Positions 27,434 to 36,939 of a stretch of 64,000 nt of DNA are shown here, one piece after another (position 1 is the first letter of the stretch; every line of letters begins with the position of its first letter). This DNA is from DAIOEK01 sp963721445. Lineage in GTDB: Bacteria > Chloroflexota > Anaerolineae > Anaerolineales > Anaerolineaceae. The position numbers were made by a program, and so were the translations under genes. The notes below the pieces were generated by a model. The model was not told where the DNA came from. It made no database searches and worked only from the letters and a program-made list of their open reading frames with translations. The stretch spans positions 496,001 to 560,000 of the forward strand of contig CAVRIZ010000005.1 of NCBI GenBank assembly GCA_963721445.1, read 5' to 3'.

Positions 27434-28402
27434 TTAATTGAGGCCAGCCAATCGACGGGCGATATTTCCGCCCAATAACTGCTGGATAGTCTGTTCAGGA
27501 ATTCCCTTCGTACCAAGCTGTTTCCGAATATCCAAAGGTAAACTCTGTAAACCGGGACCCTTTCCGATTGAACGATACATTGCGCTTTCAGCCATATCGG
27601 TTGCGAGCGCGATTCGGTCACCCCAACCTGAATGAACCATATCTACCAATAATGGCCAAAGGTGTTGGAATGGGCTATATTTTGGACGAAAAAAAGTATC
27701 ATATTCCAGGAGGACACCAAAATGAGCCAGCTCTTTATGAAGACATAAATCTGGTCGTTTATCCATGTGGCAGAATACCAGTTGATTCGGCGCTACTCCA
27801 AGGTCGTAAAAATAGATGCAGGCTTTTTCCGCCAACCTTCCTTTTTCTGTATGAATTTCAATGAGTGACCTGGTCCGTGCGGCAGCAATGGCTGCGCCTT
27901 CCAAAGCGGACTCGGGTATATCTTTCCAATTTTCTTCCAGCGCAATCTTAATAAATCCAGCTACTATCGGATCGGATGATCCAACGGTTTCAACCAGGTT
28001 AGTTTCCAATTCAGCACAAAAATATTCCGCTGCCTTTTCCGCGGTTACTGTCCAGAGCCAATGATCCTGAGAGTAATACTTGCGTCTGTGAAATCCGGTG
28101 CAAGCAATCAGATTTACATCCGATTTCTGGGATAACTTCCTGAGTTGATTTCCATCCCTGCCGCATTCCCCGGGTTGACAATCCAGGATGGTAGACCCAC
28201 CCGATAATCGGTACTCGATTAATTCCTGCTTGATCTCATCAAATTGATTTAGAACTGGCGAGGTACGATCCGATCCGGGAACCTCATCGATCCAGACATG
28301 ATTATGCGAATCAGTAACCCCAAGGTCGGTGTAAGACATAGGACCTAAAACCGTCCTTACCTGGAGCGTCGTTTCTGGCGAAGAAGTATTGAGAGTATCC
28401 AC
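27434..28402 (-). CDS. Phosphotriesterase-family metal hydrolase, possible sugar lactonase
   Basis: 322 residues of the amidohydrolase fold. Metal ligands can be placed: TDSHNH (HxH), the bridging Lys in FIKIALEE, His in IEIHTEKG, His in FCHMDKRP and Asp in ALATDMAES. Known members of this COG1735 group include lactonases for phosphorylated sugar lactones, which fits an operon with dehydrogenases, a kinase and a KDPG-type aldolase. The start is taken as GTG at 28402, directly after the preceding stop (TAAGTG); an internal ATG at GPMSYTDLG is an alternative. Substrate is inferred only from context. Confidence 0.8.
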   Translation of the reverse strand: MDTLNTSSPETTLQVRTVLGPMSYTDLGVTDSHNHVWIDEVPGSDRTSPVLNQFDEIKQELIEYRLSGGSTILDCQPGECGRDGNQLRKLSQKSDVNLIACTGFHRRKYYSQDHWLWTVTAEKAAEYFCAELETNLVETVGSSDPIVAGFIKIALEENWKDIPESALEGAAIAAARTRSLIEIHTEKGRLAEKACIYFYDLGVAPNQLVFCHMDKRPDLCLHKELAHFGVLLEYDTFFRPKYSPFQHLWPLLVDMVHSGWGDRIALATDMAESAMYRSIGKGPGLQSLPLDIRKQLGTKGIPEQTIQQLLGGNIARRLAGLN

Positions 28403-29446
28403 TTATGGTTCCAAAACGATTTTTAATGATTTACGATCTTCAGCCGCAGCAAATGCTGCCGTGGCTTCCTTAAGGGGAAATCGTTGACTGACCAGGTCAG
28501 TCAAATCGATCAATCCGGTTGATACAATCTCAACAGCCTGCCAGCAATCTGCGGTGCTGCATGCCGTTGTGGCTGTTATCATCAATTCTTTATAGTGAAC
28601 CAGGTTTGAGTCGAATTTAATGGTCGGGCGATCTTTGGGAAGACCCCCGAAGAAGTTTATCCTTCCATGAATGGCTGCCAATTCCAGCGAGTTTTCTTGA
28701 GCAAAATGCACGGGAGCCGCAACAATGATCACATCCGCTCCCCGTCCATTACTCTCTTCATCTAATACAACTCGCAGGTCCTCTTCGGTTGGATTTACAA
28801 CCCGGTCTGCCCCCATCTGCTTCACCTGGGCTGCCCGATCTGAAACGGGTTCACTTACAATGACCCGACCGGCTCCCCGAACCTTCGCTAATTTGGTGTG
28901 CATCACTCCGATCGGACCAGCGCCAACCACCAAAACTACTTCGCCCGGTTTGATATTTAATACATTTTGTCCACGTAAGACACAGGCAAAAGGCTCCATT
29001 AAGGCTGCCACAGCAGGGTCAACTTTTTCACTGATTAAAATTACATTGCCCTGCTGAACAGAATTCGCCGGAACCCTGACATATTCTGCAAACCCGCCAT
29101 CACTGGTCACCCCGATAGCATCATAATTGGCACAAAGATTATTATTCCCGCTTACACATTGACGGCAATGACCACATCCGGTATTGGGGGCAACAAACAC
29201 CCGTTGACCGATCGCATAATTGGTGATACGCGCGCCTACCTCCACTATTGTTCCCACCACCTCATGGCCGGGAATGCGAACCGTACCAAGTGGATACATG
29301 CGGTGGTTTCCGTGGAATATCCGTAAGTCAGTTCCACAGATACTCGCACTGAGTACTTTCACAAGGATTTCACCTGGACCTATTACTGGAACGGGGACTT
29401 GCTCTACCCGAAGATCGTTTGGACCATGATATACCGCTGCTAACAT
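28403..29446 (-). CDS. Zinc-dependent medium-chain alcohol/polyol dehydrogenase
   Basis: 347 residues. Catalytic zinc site: SICGTDLRIFHGNH and IPGHEVVG. Structural zinc site: CGHCRQCVSGNNNLC. NAD(P)-binding loop: VVGAGPIGVMH near residue 175. This matches the sorbitol/threonine dehydrogenase type. GGAGGAAAT precedes the ATG. It is the fourth gene of the GntR-led operon and may oxidise a polyol or sugar alcohol group of the pathway substrate. A second, different member is encoded at 49666-50724. Confidence 0.87.
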   Translation of the reverse strand: MLAAVYHGPNDLRVEQVPVPVIGPGEILVKVLSASICGTDLRIFHGNHRMYPLGTVRIPGHEVVGTIVEVGARITNYAIGQRVFVAPNTGCGHCRQCVSGNNNLCANYDAIGVTSDGGFAEYVRVPANSVQQGNVILISEKVDPAVAALMEPFACVLRGQNVLNIKPGEVVLVVGAGPIGVMHTKLAKVRGAGRVIVSEPVSDRAAQVKQMGADRVVNPTEEDLRVVLDEESNGRGADVIIVAAPVHFAQENSLELAAIHGRINFFGGLPKDRPTIKFDSNLVHYKELMITATTACSTADCWQAVEIVSTGLIDLTDLVSQRFPLKEATAAFAAAEDRKSLKIVLEP

Positions 29447-29470
29447 ATTTCCTCCTGATCCACCAACTAC

Positions 29471-30505
29471 CTAACCGAATATCTCTTTAAGATAGACCGG
29501 TCGTTCCTCAAGGAATGATTTCGTACCGGCTAAGACACCGGCAACAGCCCAGCGACCATCTTCAGCTCCTGCCCGAGGCGTTGTCTCAGTTTGGATGCAG
29601 TGAACGAAATGTTCCAATTCATAGATATATGCCCACGCAAACCGTTCAGGCCAGGTGCGAAAGATCGGGCTGATCAATCCCTGGTCACGATTCGTACATA
29701 CAACAATGGATTGACCTTGAAGTTCACCTATTTGCATGATGCCTTTTTCGCCAATGATCTCAACCCGGGCATCATATCCATAACCGCACGGGCAAACGCC
29801 CGATATCATACCCAGGCCACCGCTTTCAAACTTGAGATTGACCAGGACATTATCATAGAAATGAGGCGCATCCACATTGTTAGCTGCACCTTTGAAGTTG
29901 GCAACTTCCGTATAGACACGCTCGTAGTTTGATCCCATCAACCAGCGGGTCGTATCCCAATCATGGCTATTTACTTCCGCCAGCATCCCATTCGATGTCC
30001 GTAGGTCGCGCGCCCACGGAGGTGGCAATCCAGGTCCATGGGTATTGGATTTAACCATCATCGGTTGCCCAATTTCGCCTGCTTCAATTCGTCTGGCAGC
30101 TTCAACAAATTCCGGATCAAATCGACGCATAAATCCGAGCTGTAATACAACGGAATTCCGGTTGATAACCTGCTTGATCTCATCGCATTCCTGCAGGTTG
30201 AGCGCCATTGGTTTTTCCAGGAAAACATGCTTCTTGTTTTCCGCGGCTAAGGATGCCAGAGCCATATGGGTAGGAGTTGGTGTGGTGATGATGACCGCAT
30301 CAAATTGTGTCTTTTCGAGAGCCATTTCAAGACTGTCAAACTGGTTGTCTATCTCAAACTCGCGGGCTGTTTCTTCTCGTATTTCCTTCATTGGATCCAC
30401 GAGTGCAACGATATTACCATCCGGGACATGTCGGGTGATGGCGCGGGAATGGTTTTTCCCTACACGGCCTGCACCGATCATACAAATTTTGATTGCTTTT
30501 TTCAC
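29471..30505 (-). CDS. Gfo/Idh/MocA dehydrogenase, inositol-2-dehydrogenase-like
   Basis: 344 residues. The Rossmann motif ICMIGAGRVGKNHSRAI is near residue 7, EKPMALN near 97, QLGFMRRFDPEF near 123 and the active-site helix VNSHDWDTTRWLMG near 180. The GFMRRFD segment is typical of IolG-like inositol or scyllo-inositol dehydrogenases, but the family acts on many sugars. The start is GTG with AAGGAGAG upstream. It belongs to a different subgroup from the two related Gfo/Idh proteins encoded at 34296 and 46601. Confidence 0.85.
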   Translation of the reverse strand: MKKAIKICMIGAGRVGKNHSRAITRHVPDGNIVALVDPMKEIREETAREFEIDNQFDSLEMALEKTQFDAVIITTPTPTHMALASLAAENKKHVFLEKPMALNLQECDEIKQVINRNSVVLQLGFMRRFDPEFVEAARRIEAGEIGQPMMVKSNTHGPGLPPPWARDLRTSNGMLAEVNSHDWDTTRWLMGSNYERVYTEVANFKGAANNVDAPHFYDNVLVNLKFESGGLGMISGVCPCGYGYDARVEIIGEKGIMQIGELQGQSIVVCTNRDQGLISPIFRTWPERFAWAYIYELEHFVHCIQTETTPRAGAEDGRWAVAGVLAGTKSFLEERPVYLKEIFG

Positions 30506-30571
30506 TATCTCTCCTTTAGAAATTAATAATCTACGCCAGTAATTACTTCAAATATACAGATACCTTTTTGT

Positions 30572-32104
30572 TTATGTGATATAGAATTCTTCCAACATCG
30601 TTTCCAATCGGATGTATTGATTAATCAATGGTTCATAAAGTTGGTGGTTCGTATCGGAAGGAATAACCGGTTTTCCGTCCAGATAGGTGGTCTTCGTCGC
30701 GTGCTCTGCAAGGTCATCGATCAACCCGGCTGCCTTGCCTGCAATCATGGCTGCTCCCCATGCACCAAATTCATTTCCTCTCAATCGCTGGTAGGGTACA
30801 TTGAGAACATCCGATTTGATCTGATTCCAGATTGGGCTTCTGGCGCCACCACCCACGGCTCGCGCCTGGGTTAACTCCAGGTCAGGCAATAGGTCGCGCA
30901 AGATTTTTAAGTAGTAGGCATATTCAAAAGCCACACTTTCGAGCAGCGCCCGTGAGAAATGAGCGAGTGTATGGGACCATGAAACTCCAACCCAAGCTCC
31001 CCTCATCTTCGGGGTGGATGGACAGATTCGTCCGCCCAAATGGGGTGAGAAAAATAGTCCATCAGATCCTGGTGGGATCGATTCAGCTAATGCGATCATC
31101 CGGTCATATAGATCGTCTGCCAAGGGTAATGATTCACCTTGAGAGACATTAAATAATTGGTCTCGAAACCACCTTAATGCCAATCCGCCACCGCCAATAT
31201 AGGCAAGGGGATTCCATAATCCGGGAACCACTGATCGCATGGTCAAGAGAGCTCTATTCTTTGTATCCGCCACATAGGAATCTGTGCAACTGGCTAATAC
31301 AGCGGCTGTCCCGGCCACATCAAAGAGCATGCCCGGACGAACGATACCAGCTCCGAGGGCATTGGCGGCGGTATCACCTGCTCCGGCGGCAATGAGAGTT
31401 CCCGCAGCCAGACCAAAATCAGTTGCAGCCTGTAAAGATACCTCACCGATTGGATGCCATGGATCAACAATCCTGGGCAGCTTCTCCATATCCAGCCCAA
31501 ACGAATGGCATAGCTGGGTTGACCATTCCCCTTTTTGGGCATCTGAGAATCCGGAAAAATGGAGATAGGTGTAATCAATGAACGCTTGATCGGCTTTCAA
31601 TCCAGCCATGCGCCCGGCCACATATGTGCCCGGCATGACAAATTTTGCAGTCCTCTTATATATCTCAGGTTGCTCATGCATCCACCAGAGCATTTTTGGT
31701 CCATGATCACAGGTTGGTGGGCACCCGGTAATCTGGGTGATCGTGTCACCTTCCTGTATATCCATTTGTTCGATATATGGTTGACAGCGCATGTCCAACC
31801 AGGAATCAAAACGAGCTACCGGTTGATAATCCTCATTGATGAGCCCAACCCCAGCCATCTGAGAGTCGAAAGCGATCGCAGCCACATCTTTTGGCGAGAT
31901 CCCGCTAGCCTCTATACAATGCCGGACAGTAGAACCGGCCGTTTTATAGAAATCGTCATTGTCCTGTTCCACCACACCAGGCTTGGGGTAGTAGAGTGGA
32001 ACATCGACGCTGCTTTCGGAGATTATCGTACCGTCAATCTGATACAATGCCGCCTTGGTTCCACTCGTGCCAAGGTCAACACCAATCAGATATTTTTTCG
32101 ACAT
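30572..32104 (-). CDS. FGGY-family carbohydrate kinase, xylulokinase-like
   Basis: 510 residues with the two actin-like ATPase halves of FGGY kinases: GVDLGTSGTKAALYQIDG at the N-terminus, AFDSQMAGVG, GAGDTAANALGAG near the middle and AVGGGARSPIWNQIKSDVL near residue 425. The length and N-terminal motif are closest to xylulokinase-type enzymes. It should phosphorylate a ketose or polyol from this pathway. It directly follows the GntR regulator gene in transcription order. A second FGGY kinase is encoded at 52026-53564. Confidence 0.87.
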   Translation of the reverse strand: MSKKYLIGVDLGTSGTKAALYQIDGTIISESSVDVPLYYPKPGVVEQDNDDFYKTAGSTVRHCIEASGISPKDVAAIAFDSQMAGVGLINEDYQPVARFDSWLDMRCQPYIEQMDIQEGDTITQITGCPPTCDHGPKMLWWMHEQPEIYKRTAKFVMPGTYVAGRMAGLKADQAFIDYTYLHFSGFSDAQKGEWSTQLCHSFGLDMEKLPRIVDPWHPIGEVSLQAATDFGLAAGTLIAAGAGDTAANALGAGIVRPGMLFDVAGTAAVLASCTDSYVADTKNRALLTMRSVVPGLWNPLAYIGGGGLALRWFRDQLFNVSQGESLPLADDLYDRMIALAESIPPGSDGLFFSPHLGGRICPSTPKMRGAWVGVSWSHTLAHFSRALLESVAFEYAYYLKILRDLLPDLELTQARAVGGGARSPIWNQIKSDVLNVPYQRLRGNEFGAWGAAMIAGKAAGLIDDLAEHATKTTYLDGKPVIPSDTNHQLYEPLINQYIRLETMLEEFYIT

Positions 32105-32193
32105 TGCTTACTCCCATTGCATTAATTTTATTTTTTTTCAAGAAGGAATGAGAATTGAATTGATAATGTTTCTTAGGGTCTTAGCTGCGATCC

Positions 32194-32988
32194 CTACGAA
32201 GAATGAATAAAGGTAGGCTCGAGAACCGAAGATTTATAATTTTGCTCGCGCACTCGCATCAATTCAACCTCAAATCGAGAACGATCGCCCCGATGTACTG
32301 CATGATAGTATTCAATCGGACGTTCATCCTCTGAAAAACTGACACTATCTAACATCAAGAGAGGTGCACCCCGGTCAATACCCAGCAGAGCCGCTTCGGT
32401 TTCGGTAGCCAGGACAGCTTCAATTGTCCTACGCCCTTTCGTCAGGAAGATCCCACTTTCTTTTTCGAGATATTCATAAAGCGACCGGTTGGTCAGATCC
32501 ACCGTCGCAAGGGAGGGACAAATATCGTATGGAATGTAGGTGGTCACGAGTTGAATTGGTTCATCATCAATGAACCTGAGACGTTGAATATCTACCACCA
32601 TCTCACCGACAGCAACATTCAAGTAGCCAGCTACTTTTTCGTTTGATGGGACGATATTCTGATGCAATACTTTCGTACCTGGTTTTAATCCTCGCTCAAT
32701 CATATCTTGATAAAATCCGGTCAGTTTCTGGATGAGCCCTTCGCTGATCTTTGTCTCCTGAATGAAAGTGCCTTTTCCTTTTCGTCGACGTATGACCCCT
32801 TCCAATTCCAACTCGCGTAAAGCTTGTCTCACAACGGTCCGGCTGATCCCATACAATTCACATAAGTCCTGCTCCCCTGGAATTTGATCCCCGGGCAGCC
32901 AGGTTTTTTGCTGGACATTATCTTTCAAAATATCCATCAATTGGATGTAATATGGAATATGGCTTGCGAAATCTATTGTCTCTTTCAT
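32194..32988 (-). CDS. GntR-family (HutC/UTRA) transcriptional regulator
   Basis: 264 residues. The winged helix covers about 10-80: ISRTVVRQALRELELEGVIR is the recognition region and RRKGKGTFI the wing. A UTRA effector domain follows (about 95-245), the HutC-subfamily arrangement that senses sugars or sugar phosphates. It is the first gene of the minus-strand operon and is itself preceded by a consensus promoter and a TTGTAAT-N6-ATTACAA operator. It is the best candidate to bind that operator at four promoters in the window, which would make it autoregulated. Confidence 0.87.
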   Translation of the reverse strand: MKETIDFASHIPYYIQLMDILKDNVQQKTWLPGDQIPGEQDLCELYGISRTVVRQALRELELEGVIRRRKGKGTFIQETKISEGLIQKLTGFYQDMIERGLKPGTKVLHQNIVPSNEKVAGYLNVAVGEMVVDIQRLRFIDDEPIQLVTTYIPYDICPSLATVDLTNRSLYEYLEKESGIFLTKGRRTIEAVLATETEAALLGIDRGAPLLMLDSVSFSEDERPIEYYHAVHRGDRSRFEVELMRVREQNYKSSVLEPTFIHSS

Positions 32989-33019
32989 ATTCGAAAGTCC
33001 CCGGTTCCAAGATGATTTC

Positions 33020-33071
33020 TTGTAATCCTGTTATTACAACTTATTATAGAAAAAATTGCCCCACCTGTCAA
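33020..33071 (-). promoter_or_regulatory. Consensus promoter plus operator for the GntR-led operon
   Basis: On the minus strand TTGACA (33071-33066), a 17-base spacer and TATAAT (33048-33043) form a full sigma-70 consensus promoter. The inverted repeat TTGTAATAACAGGATTACAA (33039-33020; 7-base arms, 6-base centre) lies just after it, over the expected start of transcription, where a bound repressor would block it. The same block recurs at 51929-51980. Binding by the GntR protein is inferred. Confidence 0.88.
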
Positions 33072-33164
33072 TAGAAGGTAGACTGGAAGAGCAATGATCG
33101 AATGACCTCGGAATACGTTTAAACTTTGCCCAAATTTCATGGGGAAATTCGACCGGTTGAATCT

Positions 33165-33214
33165 CTTGAAAATAAAAGACTCCTGACTATAATAATGTTA
33201 TCCTGTAATGACAA
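33165..33214 (+). promoter_or_regulatory. Divergent promoter plus variant operator
   Basis: TTGAAA (33165-33170), 17 bases, TATAAT (33188-33193), then ATGTTATCCTGTAATGACAA at 33195-33214. The latter matches the 51929 operator at 16 of 20 positions and keeps the TGTNAT-N6-ATNACA symmetry. It should drive the plus-strand genes from 33371. Placement directly after the -10 box equals that of the two perfect sites. Confidence 0.8.
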
Positions 33215-33295
33215 GTTATTCTAATTTACATGGAATTGATATAAGGTATGATTTATTGGAAAATTGGAAAAAGCTGGACTCAGCATTTTCCCAAA

Positions 33296-33311
33296 TTACA
33301 AATATCGTCAT
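33296..33311. promoter_or_regulatory. Possible second-type operator in the 5' leader
   Basis: TTACAAATATCGTCAT matches the central part of the perfect palindrome at 36940-36962 at 14 of 16 positions. It lies in the leader between the 33188 promoter and the 33371 start codon. It may be a site for a second regulator such as the ROK protein; this is tentative. Confidence 0.4.
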
Positions 33312-33370
33312 TTTCAATTGTTACTAAAAGCACTTAGAAATGGATTGCCAAATTCTTCAGGAGGAATCAA

Positions 33371-34228
33371 ATGAAAGTAGGAATCGATAGTTATTGCTAC
33401 CACAGGTTCTTTGGTGAGGTTTATCCGGATCAGAAGCCGCCAGTCAAGAATATGACCATGTCAGATTTTCTAAAACGGGCTAAAGAATTACAGGTAGACG
33501 GTGTTTCCCTGGAGTCTTGTTTCTTCCCGTCCACCGATCCAGTCTGGTTCAAAGACCTCAAAGCACAATTGGATGAGTACAAATTTGACCGGGTATACGC
33601 CTGGGGTCATCCGGATGGGCTGGAAAGAGGTCAAAACTGGACCGCTTATGATGAAATGGTTGCCGGAATCCCCAATGCGAAAGCAATCGGCGCCGATGTA
33701 ATGCGTGTGGTTGGCAGCAGCCTTATGTTCCGCCATGAAGATCATCAGCCACAGATCAAAGCACTGGTAGACATGTTCAAGAAAGCTGTCAAAGTCGCCA
33801 AAGAGTATGATGTGAAATTAGCCGTGGAGAATCATATTGATTTCACATCAGATGAAATTTTACAAATGCTCACCGAGGTGGACTCTGATCACTTCGGTCT
33901 GAACTTTGATACAGGCAATTTCTTACGCTTGTTGGATGATCCAATCAAGGGAATGGAAAAGTTGGCGCCTTATGTTCTGGCAACCCATGTTAAAGATCTA
34001 ATGCCTGATAAAAATGCACGTCCTACCGATTGGCATTTCTTTGCCGGTGTCCCGGTAGGACAGGGGTTGATTGACAATCAGACCCTTGCACAACTTCTTC
34101 ATAAAGCAGATTTCAAGGGGTTTCTGGCGGTCGAAATCGACCATCCCCACACGGATTGGACGGGACGGGAAGATGAAGCGGTGGCTTTAAGCATCAAAGC
34201 GTTAAAGGGAATCGCAGCCGCTTTATAG
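33371..34228 (+). CDS. Xylose-isomerase-like TIM-barrel enzyme (sugar isomerase/epimerase family)
   Basis: 285 residues of the AP-endonuclease-2-type TIM barrel. Four expected metal ligands can be placed: Glu in LAVENH, Asp/His-bearing segments NFDTGN and THVKDL, and Glu in AVEID. Family members isomerise or epimerise sugars, and some catalyse elimination, hydration or decarboxylation of oxidised sugars, so the reaction cannot be fixed. AGGAGG lies before the ATG. First gene of the plus-strand unit, followed by a Gfo/Idh dehydrogenase gene. Confidence 0.82.
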   Translation: MKVGIDSYCYHRFFGEVYPDQKPPVKNMTMSDFLKRAKELQVDGVSLESCFFPSTDPVWFKDLKAQLDEYKFDRVYAWGHPDGLERGQNWTAYDEMVAGIPNAKAIGADVMRVVGSSLMFRHEDHQPQIKALVDMFKKAVKVAKEYDVKLAVENHIDFTSDEILQMLTEVDSDHFGLNFDTGNFLRLLDDPIKGMEKLAPYVLATHVKDLMPDKNARPTDWHFFAGVPVGQGLIDNQTLAQLLHKADFKGFLAVEIDHPHTDWTGREDEAVALSIKALKGIAAAL

Positions 34229-34295
34229 ACAGCCTTTGTGATTGTTAGCTGTTTGTTTCACCCTCTGGAAGACTACCGCGTAAGGAGATGATCAG

Positions 34296-35459
34296 TTGAA
34301 AACAGTAAATGTGGCGATCATTGGCACCAAGTTTATGGGCAAAGCGCATAGCAATGCCTGGACTTCAGCTCCAAAATTCTTTAGTCTGGGTCTCAAACCG
34401 GTCCTCAAGGTTGCTTGCGGCCAGGATGAAAAAGGTACCAGTGATTTTGCTAAAAATTGGGGCTGGGAAGAAACTACGAATGATTGGAAAAAGTTAGTTG
34501 AACGCCCGGATATCGATATTATCGATGTCTGCACTCCCACTTACCTGCATAAAGAGATTGTCCTGGCTGCAGCCAAAAACGGAAAACAAATCTTCTGTGA
34601 AAAACCACTGGCGCTCAATTTTGCCGAAGCAAAAGAGATGTATGAAGCAGTTGAAAAAGCCGGTGTCTTACACTACCTGAACCACAACTATCGAAGGACC
34701 CCAGCTATTGCCTTTGCAAAAAAACTAATTGATGAAGGAAAACTCGGCAGGATCTTCCATTGGCGTGGGACCTACCTGCAAGATTGGATCACAGACCCGA
34801 ATTTCCCTCTCACCTGGCATTTGCAGAAGAAATTTGCTGGAGCTGGACCTCATTATGACCTCAACTCCCATAGTGTGGACTTGGCTCGTTATCTCATTGG
34901 CGAGGTTGGTTCTGTCTCCGCGATGCTGAAGACCTTCACCGAAGAGAGACCTCTTCCGGGAAAGGATGCCGGAACGTTTAAATCAGGTTCTGCCGCTGCT
35001 GAGACAGGAAAAGTGACAGTGGATGATGCCGCTTTCATGGTGGTAGAATTTGAGAACGGTGCCCTGGGTGCTTTTGAATCCAGTCGTTTCGCCAGCGGTC
35101 GTAAAAATTATAATTATTTCGAAATCTACGGAAGCAAAGGCAGTTTGATATTCAACCTCGAGCGTATGAATGAGCTGCAATACTTGAACCTGGATGATCC
35201 CGTCGATGAACAAGGTTTCCGAACCATTCTAGTCACGAACGCCACTCATCCATACGTCGCCGCCTGGTGGCCGCCCGGTCATATTATCGGCTATGAGCAT
35301 GAATTCACACATGCGGTCGTCGATTTCTTGACCGCACTCGAGAAGGGCACATCCATCACGCCGAATTTGTATGATGGTATGCGGGTCATGCAGGTATTGG
35401 AAGCGGCAATCCTATCATCCAATACCGGTCGCAAAATACAAGTCGCAGAGGTTAACTAG
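34296..35459 (+). CDS. Gfo/Idh/MocA sugar dehydrogenase
   Basis: 387 residues. The start is TTG with AAGGAG eight bases upstream. The nucleotide-binding start is VAIIGTKFMGKAHSNAW, with EKPLALNFAEA near residue 107, YLQDWI near 160 and the active-site helix DLNSHSVDLARYL near 190. It shares the segments YLQDW and ASGRKNY/SAGRKNY with the dehydrogenase encoded at 46601, so the two are paralogs. Such enzymes commonly oxidise a ring hydroxyl to a keto group. Pairing with a TIM-barrel gene (33371) suggests an oxidation-then-rearrangement step. Confidence 0.85.
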   Translation: MKTVNVAIIGTKFMGKAHSNAWTSAPKFFSLGLKPVLKVACGQDEKGTSDFAKNWGWEETTNDWKKLVERPDIDIIDVCTPTYLHKEIVLAAAKNGKQIFCEKPLALNFAEAKEMYEAVEKAGVLHYLNHNYRRTPAIAFAKKLIDEGKLGRIFHWRGTYLQDWITDPNFPLTWHLQKKFAGAGPHYDLNSHSVDLARYLIGEVGSVSAMLKTFTEERPLPGKDAGTFKSGSAAAETGKVTVDDAAFMVVEFENGALGAFESSRFASGRKNYNYFEIYGSKGSLIFNLERMNELQYLNLDDPVDEQGFRTILVTNATHPYVAAWWPPGHIIGYEHEFTHAVVDFLTALEKGTSITPNLYDGMRVMQVLEAAILSSNTGRKIQVAEVN

Positions 35460-35498
35460 CTTATTCACCAGTATCAGGATATAGTACTCAACCAATAC

Positions 35499-35531
35499 GG
35501 GGATGGGGTAAACAAAAAATATCCCATCCCC
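35499..35531 (+). terminator. Intra-cluster hairpin
   Basis: A 12-bp stem (GGGGATGGGGTA with TATCCCATCCCC, one G-T pair) and a 9-base loop lie 40 bases after the dehydrogenase stop and before the fucose-isomerase-like gene. No strong T run follows, so it may only reduce read-through. Confidence 0.6.
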
Positions 35532-35586
35532 AATAAATTTGCTCAATATATTTGCACTGGAATCGAGATAGTAATCTGGAGAACCC

Positions 35587-36921
35587 ATGAAAGCTAAATT
35601 TGTACCGGTATATTTCCAAAAAGCTGACGACCCTGATTTTGTTAATCAAGTCAAGAATTTGCATACCCTTCTAGTCGATGAAGCGGAAATTCTAGATCCT
35701 GTTGCGCTCGGTAAGAATCTTCCCGATTGTGACGGTGTGATCTTTCCGCAGATGTTGGGGGATGCCTATCGCAGATTTGACCAGATAAAAACACTACCAC
35801 AACCTCTCATGGTGATCACCTCCGAATTCGGCACCGTCTCGATGTGGGATTGGGAAATCAACAGTTTCCTGTCTGCAAAAGGTGTGAAAGTCATTGCTCC
35901 GAACAGTCTTGAAAAAACAAAGAAAGCCTGCCGGGCTTTCGCATTAAAGCGTCAACTGAAACAGTCAAAATTCCTGGTCTATCAGGATCAACCTGCCAGT
36001 GGTGGCGGTAACCAGGATGAAATCTTCAAACGATTTTATTGGTGGGAGCCTGAATGCATTCAAGAAATTGAAAGCAAATATGGATTAAAGGTTGTCAAGA
36101 AAAGTTTTAAAAAGATGGGCGAAGATGCGAAATCCATCCCGGACTCCGAGGCAGAAGCTGTCTGGGCGGCAAAAAAAGGAACCACCCCGATCGGCAAGAT
36201 CACCAACCGCGCTGTACTTAGCGCGATCAAAACCTACATGGTGGTCAAGCGAGACCTGGATCAGGATCCATCGATAATTGCCGTTGGGATCAACTGTTTG
36301 AATGAATCCCAATATTCCGATACGACACCCTGCCTGGCTTGGAACCTTCTGTATGAAGAGCAGGCCATGGTTTGGGGATGTGAAGCGGATATTGTATCCA
36401 TGCTGACCAAAGTACTGATCAGCAAGACAATCGATGTGCCTTTCATGATGACCAATCTTTACCCCTTCGTAATGGGCGACGCAGCATTGAAGCATGAACA
36501 TATTCCGAATTTCCCAGCAGTGGAATCGGAACCCGAGAACCATATCCTGGCAGCTCATTGCGGTTACCTGGGGGTCTTACCACAGTCATTCTCAACTGAA
36601 TGGGCACTCCGGGAAAAAGTATTAGCCATAGTGGATGACAATGCAACAGCCATCGATGCCCGTCTACCGATCGGCGAAATAACCATGGTGAAATTAATTC
36701 CCCCATTTGACCGGATATCGATCATTGAAGGCACATTGCCATCTTACGCTCAATTTAAAGATTCACATTGCTTGAACGGAGCAGTAATTCGAGTACCAAA
36801 CGGGAAAAGACTCGTAGATGACCTGGCGTCTCACCACTATATTGTTACGACCGGGCATAACCAGAACGAGTTGGAAATGGTATCAAAAGTATTTGACCTG
36901 GAATGTATGATGTTGTCCTGA
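35587..36921 (+). CDS. L-fucose/L-arabinose isomerase-like protein
   Basis: 444 residues resembling the fucose-isomerase-like fold found in FucI/AraA relatives. The N-terminal domain reads KFVPVYFQKADDPDF. The middle contains AVGINCLNESQ and CLAWNLLYEEQAMVWGCEAD, where isomerases place a metal-binding Glu and Asp, and a His-rich HILAAHCGYLGVL segment follows. It probably interconverts an aldose and a ketose of the pathway, or acts on a related keto-sugar. GGAG precedes the ATG. Confidence 0.75.
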   Translation: MKAKFVPVYFQKADDPDFVNQVKNLHTLLVDEAEILDPVALGKNLPDCDGVIFPQMLGDAYRRFDQIKTLPQPLMVITSEFGTVSMWDWEINSFLSAKGVKVIAPNSLEKTKKACRAFALKRQLKQSKFLVYQDQPASGGGNQDEIFKRFYWWEPECIQEIESKYGLKVVKKSFKKMGEDAKSIPDSEAEAVWAAKKGTTPIGKITNRAVLSAIKTYMVVKRDLDQDPSIIAVGINCLNESQYSDTTPCLAWNLLYEEQAMVWGCEADIVSMLTKVLISKTIDVPFMMTNLYPFVMGDAALKHEHIPNFPAVESEPENHILAAHCGYLGVLPQSFSTEWALREKVLAIVDDNATAIDARLPIGEITMVKLIPPFDRISIIEGTLPSYAQFKDSHCLNGAVIRVPNGKRLVDDLASHHYIVTTGHNQNELEMVSKVFDLECMMLS

Positions 36922-36939
36922 TTATTTGGACGCATTCGC

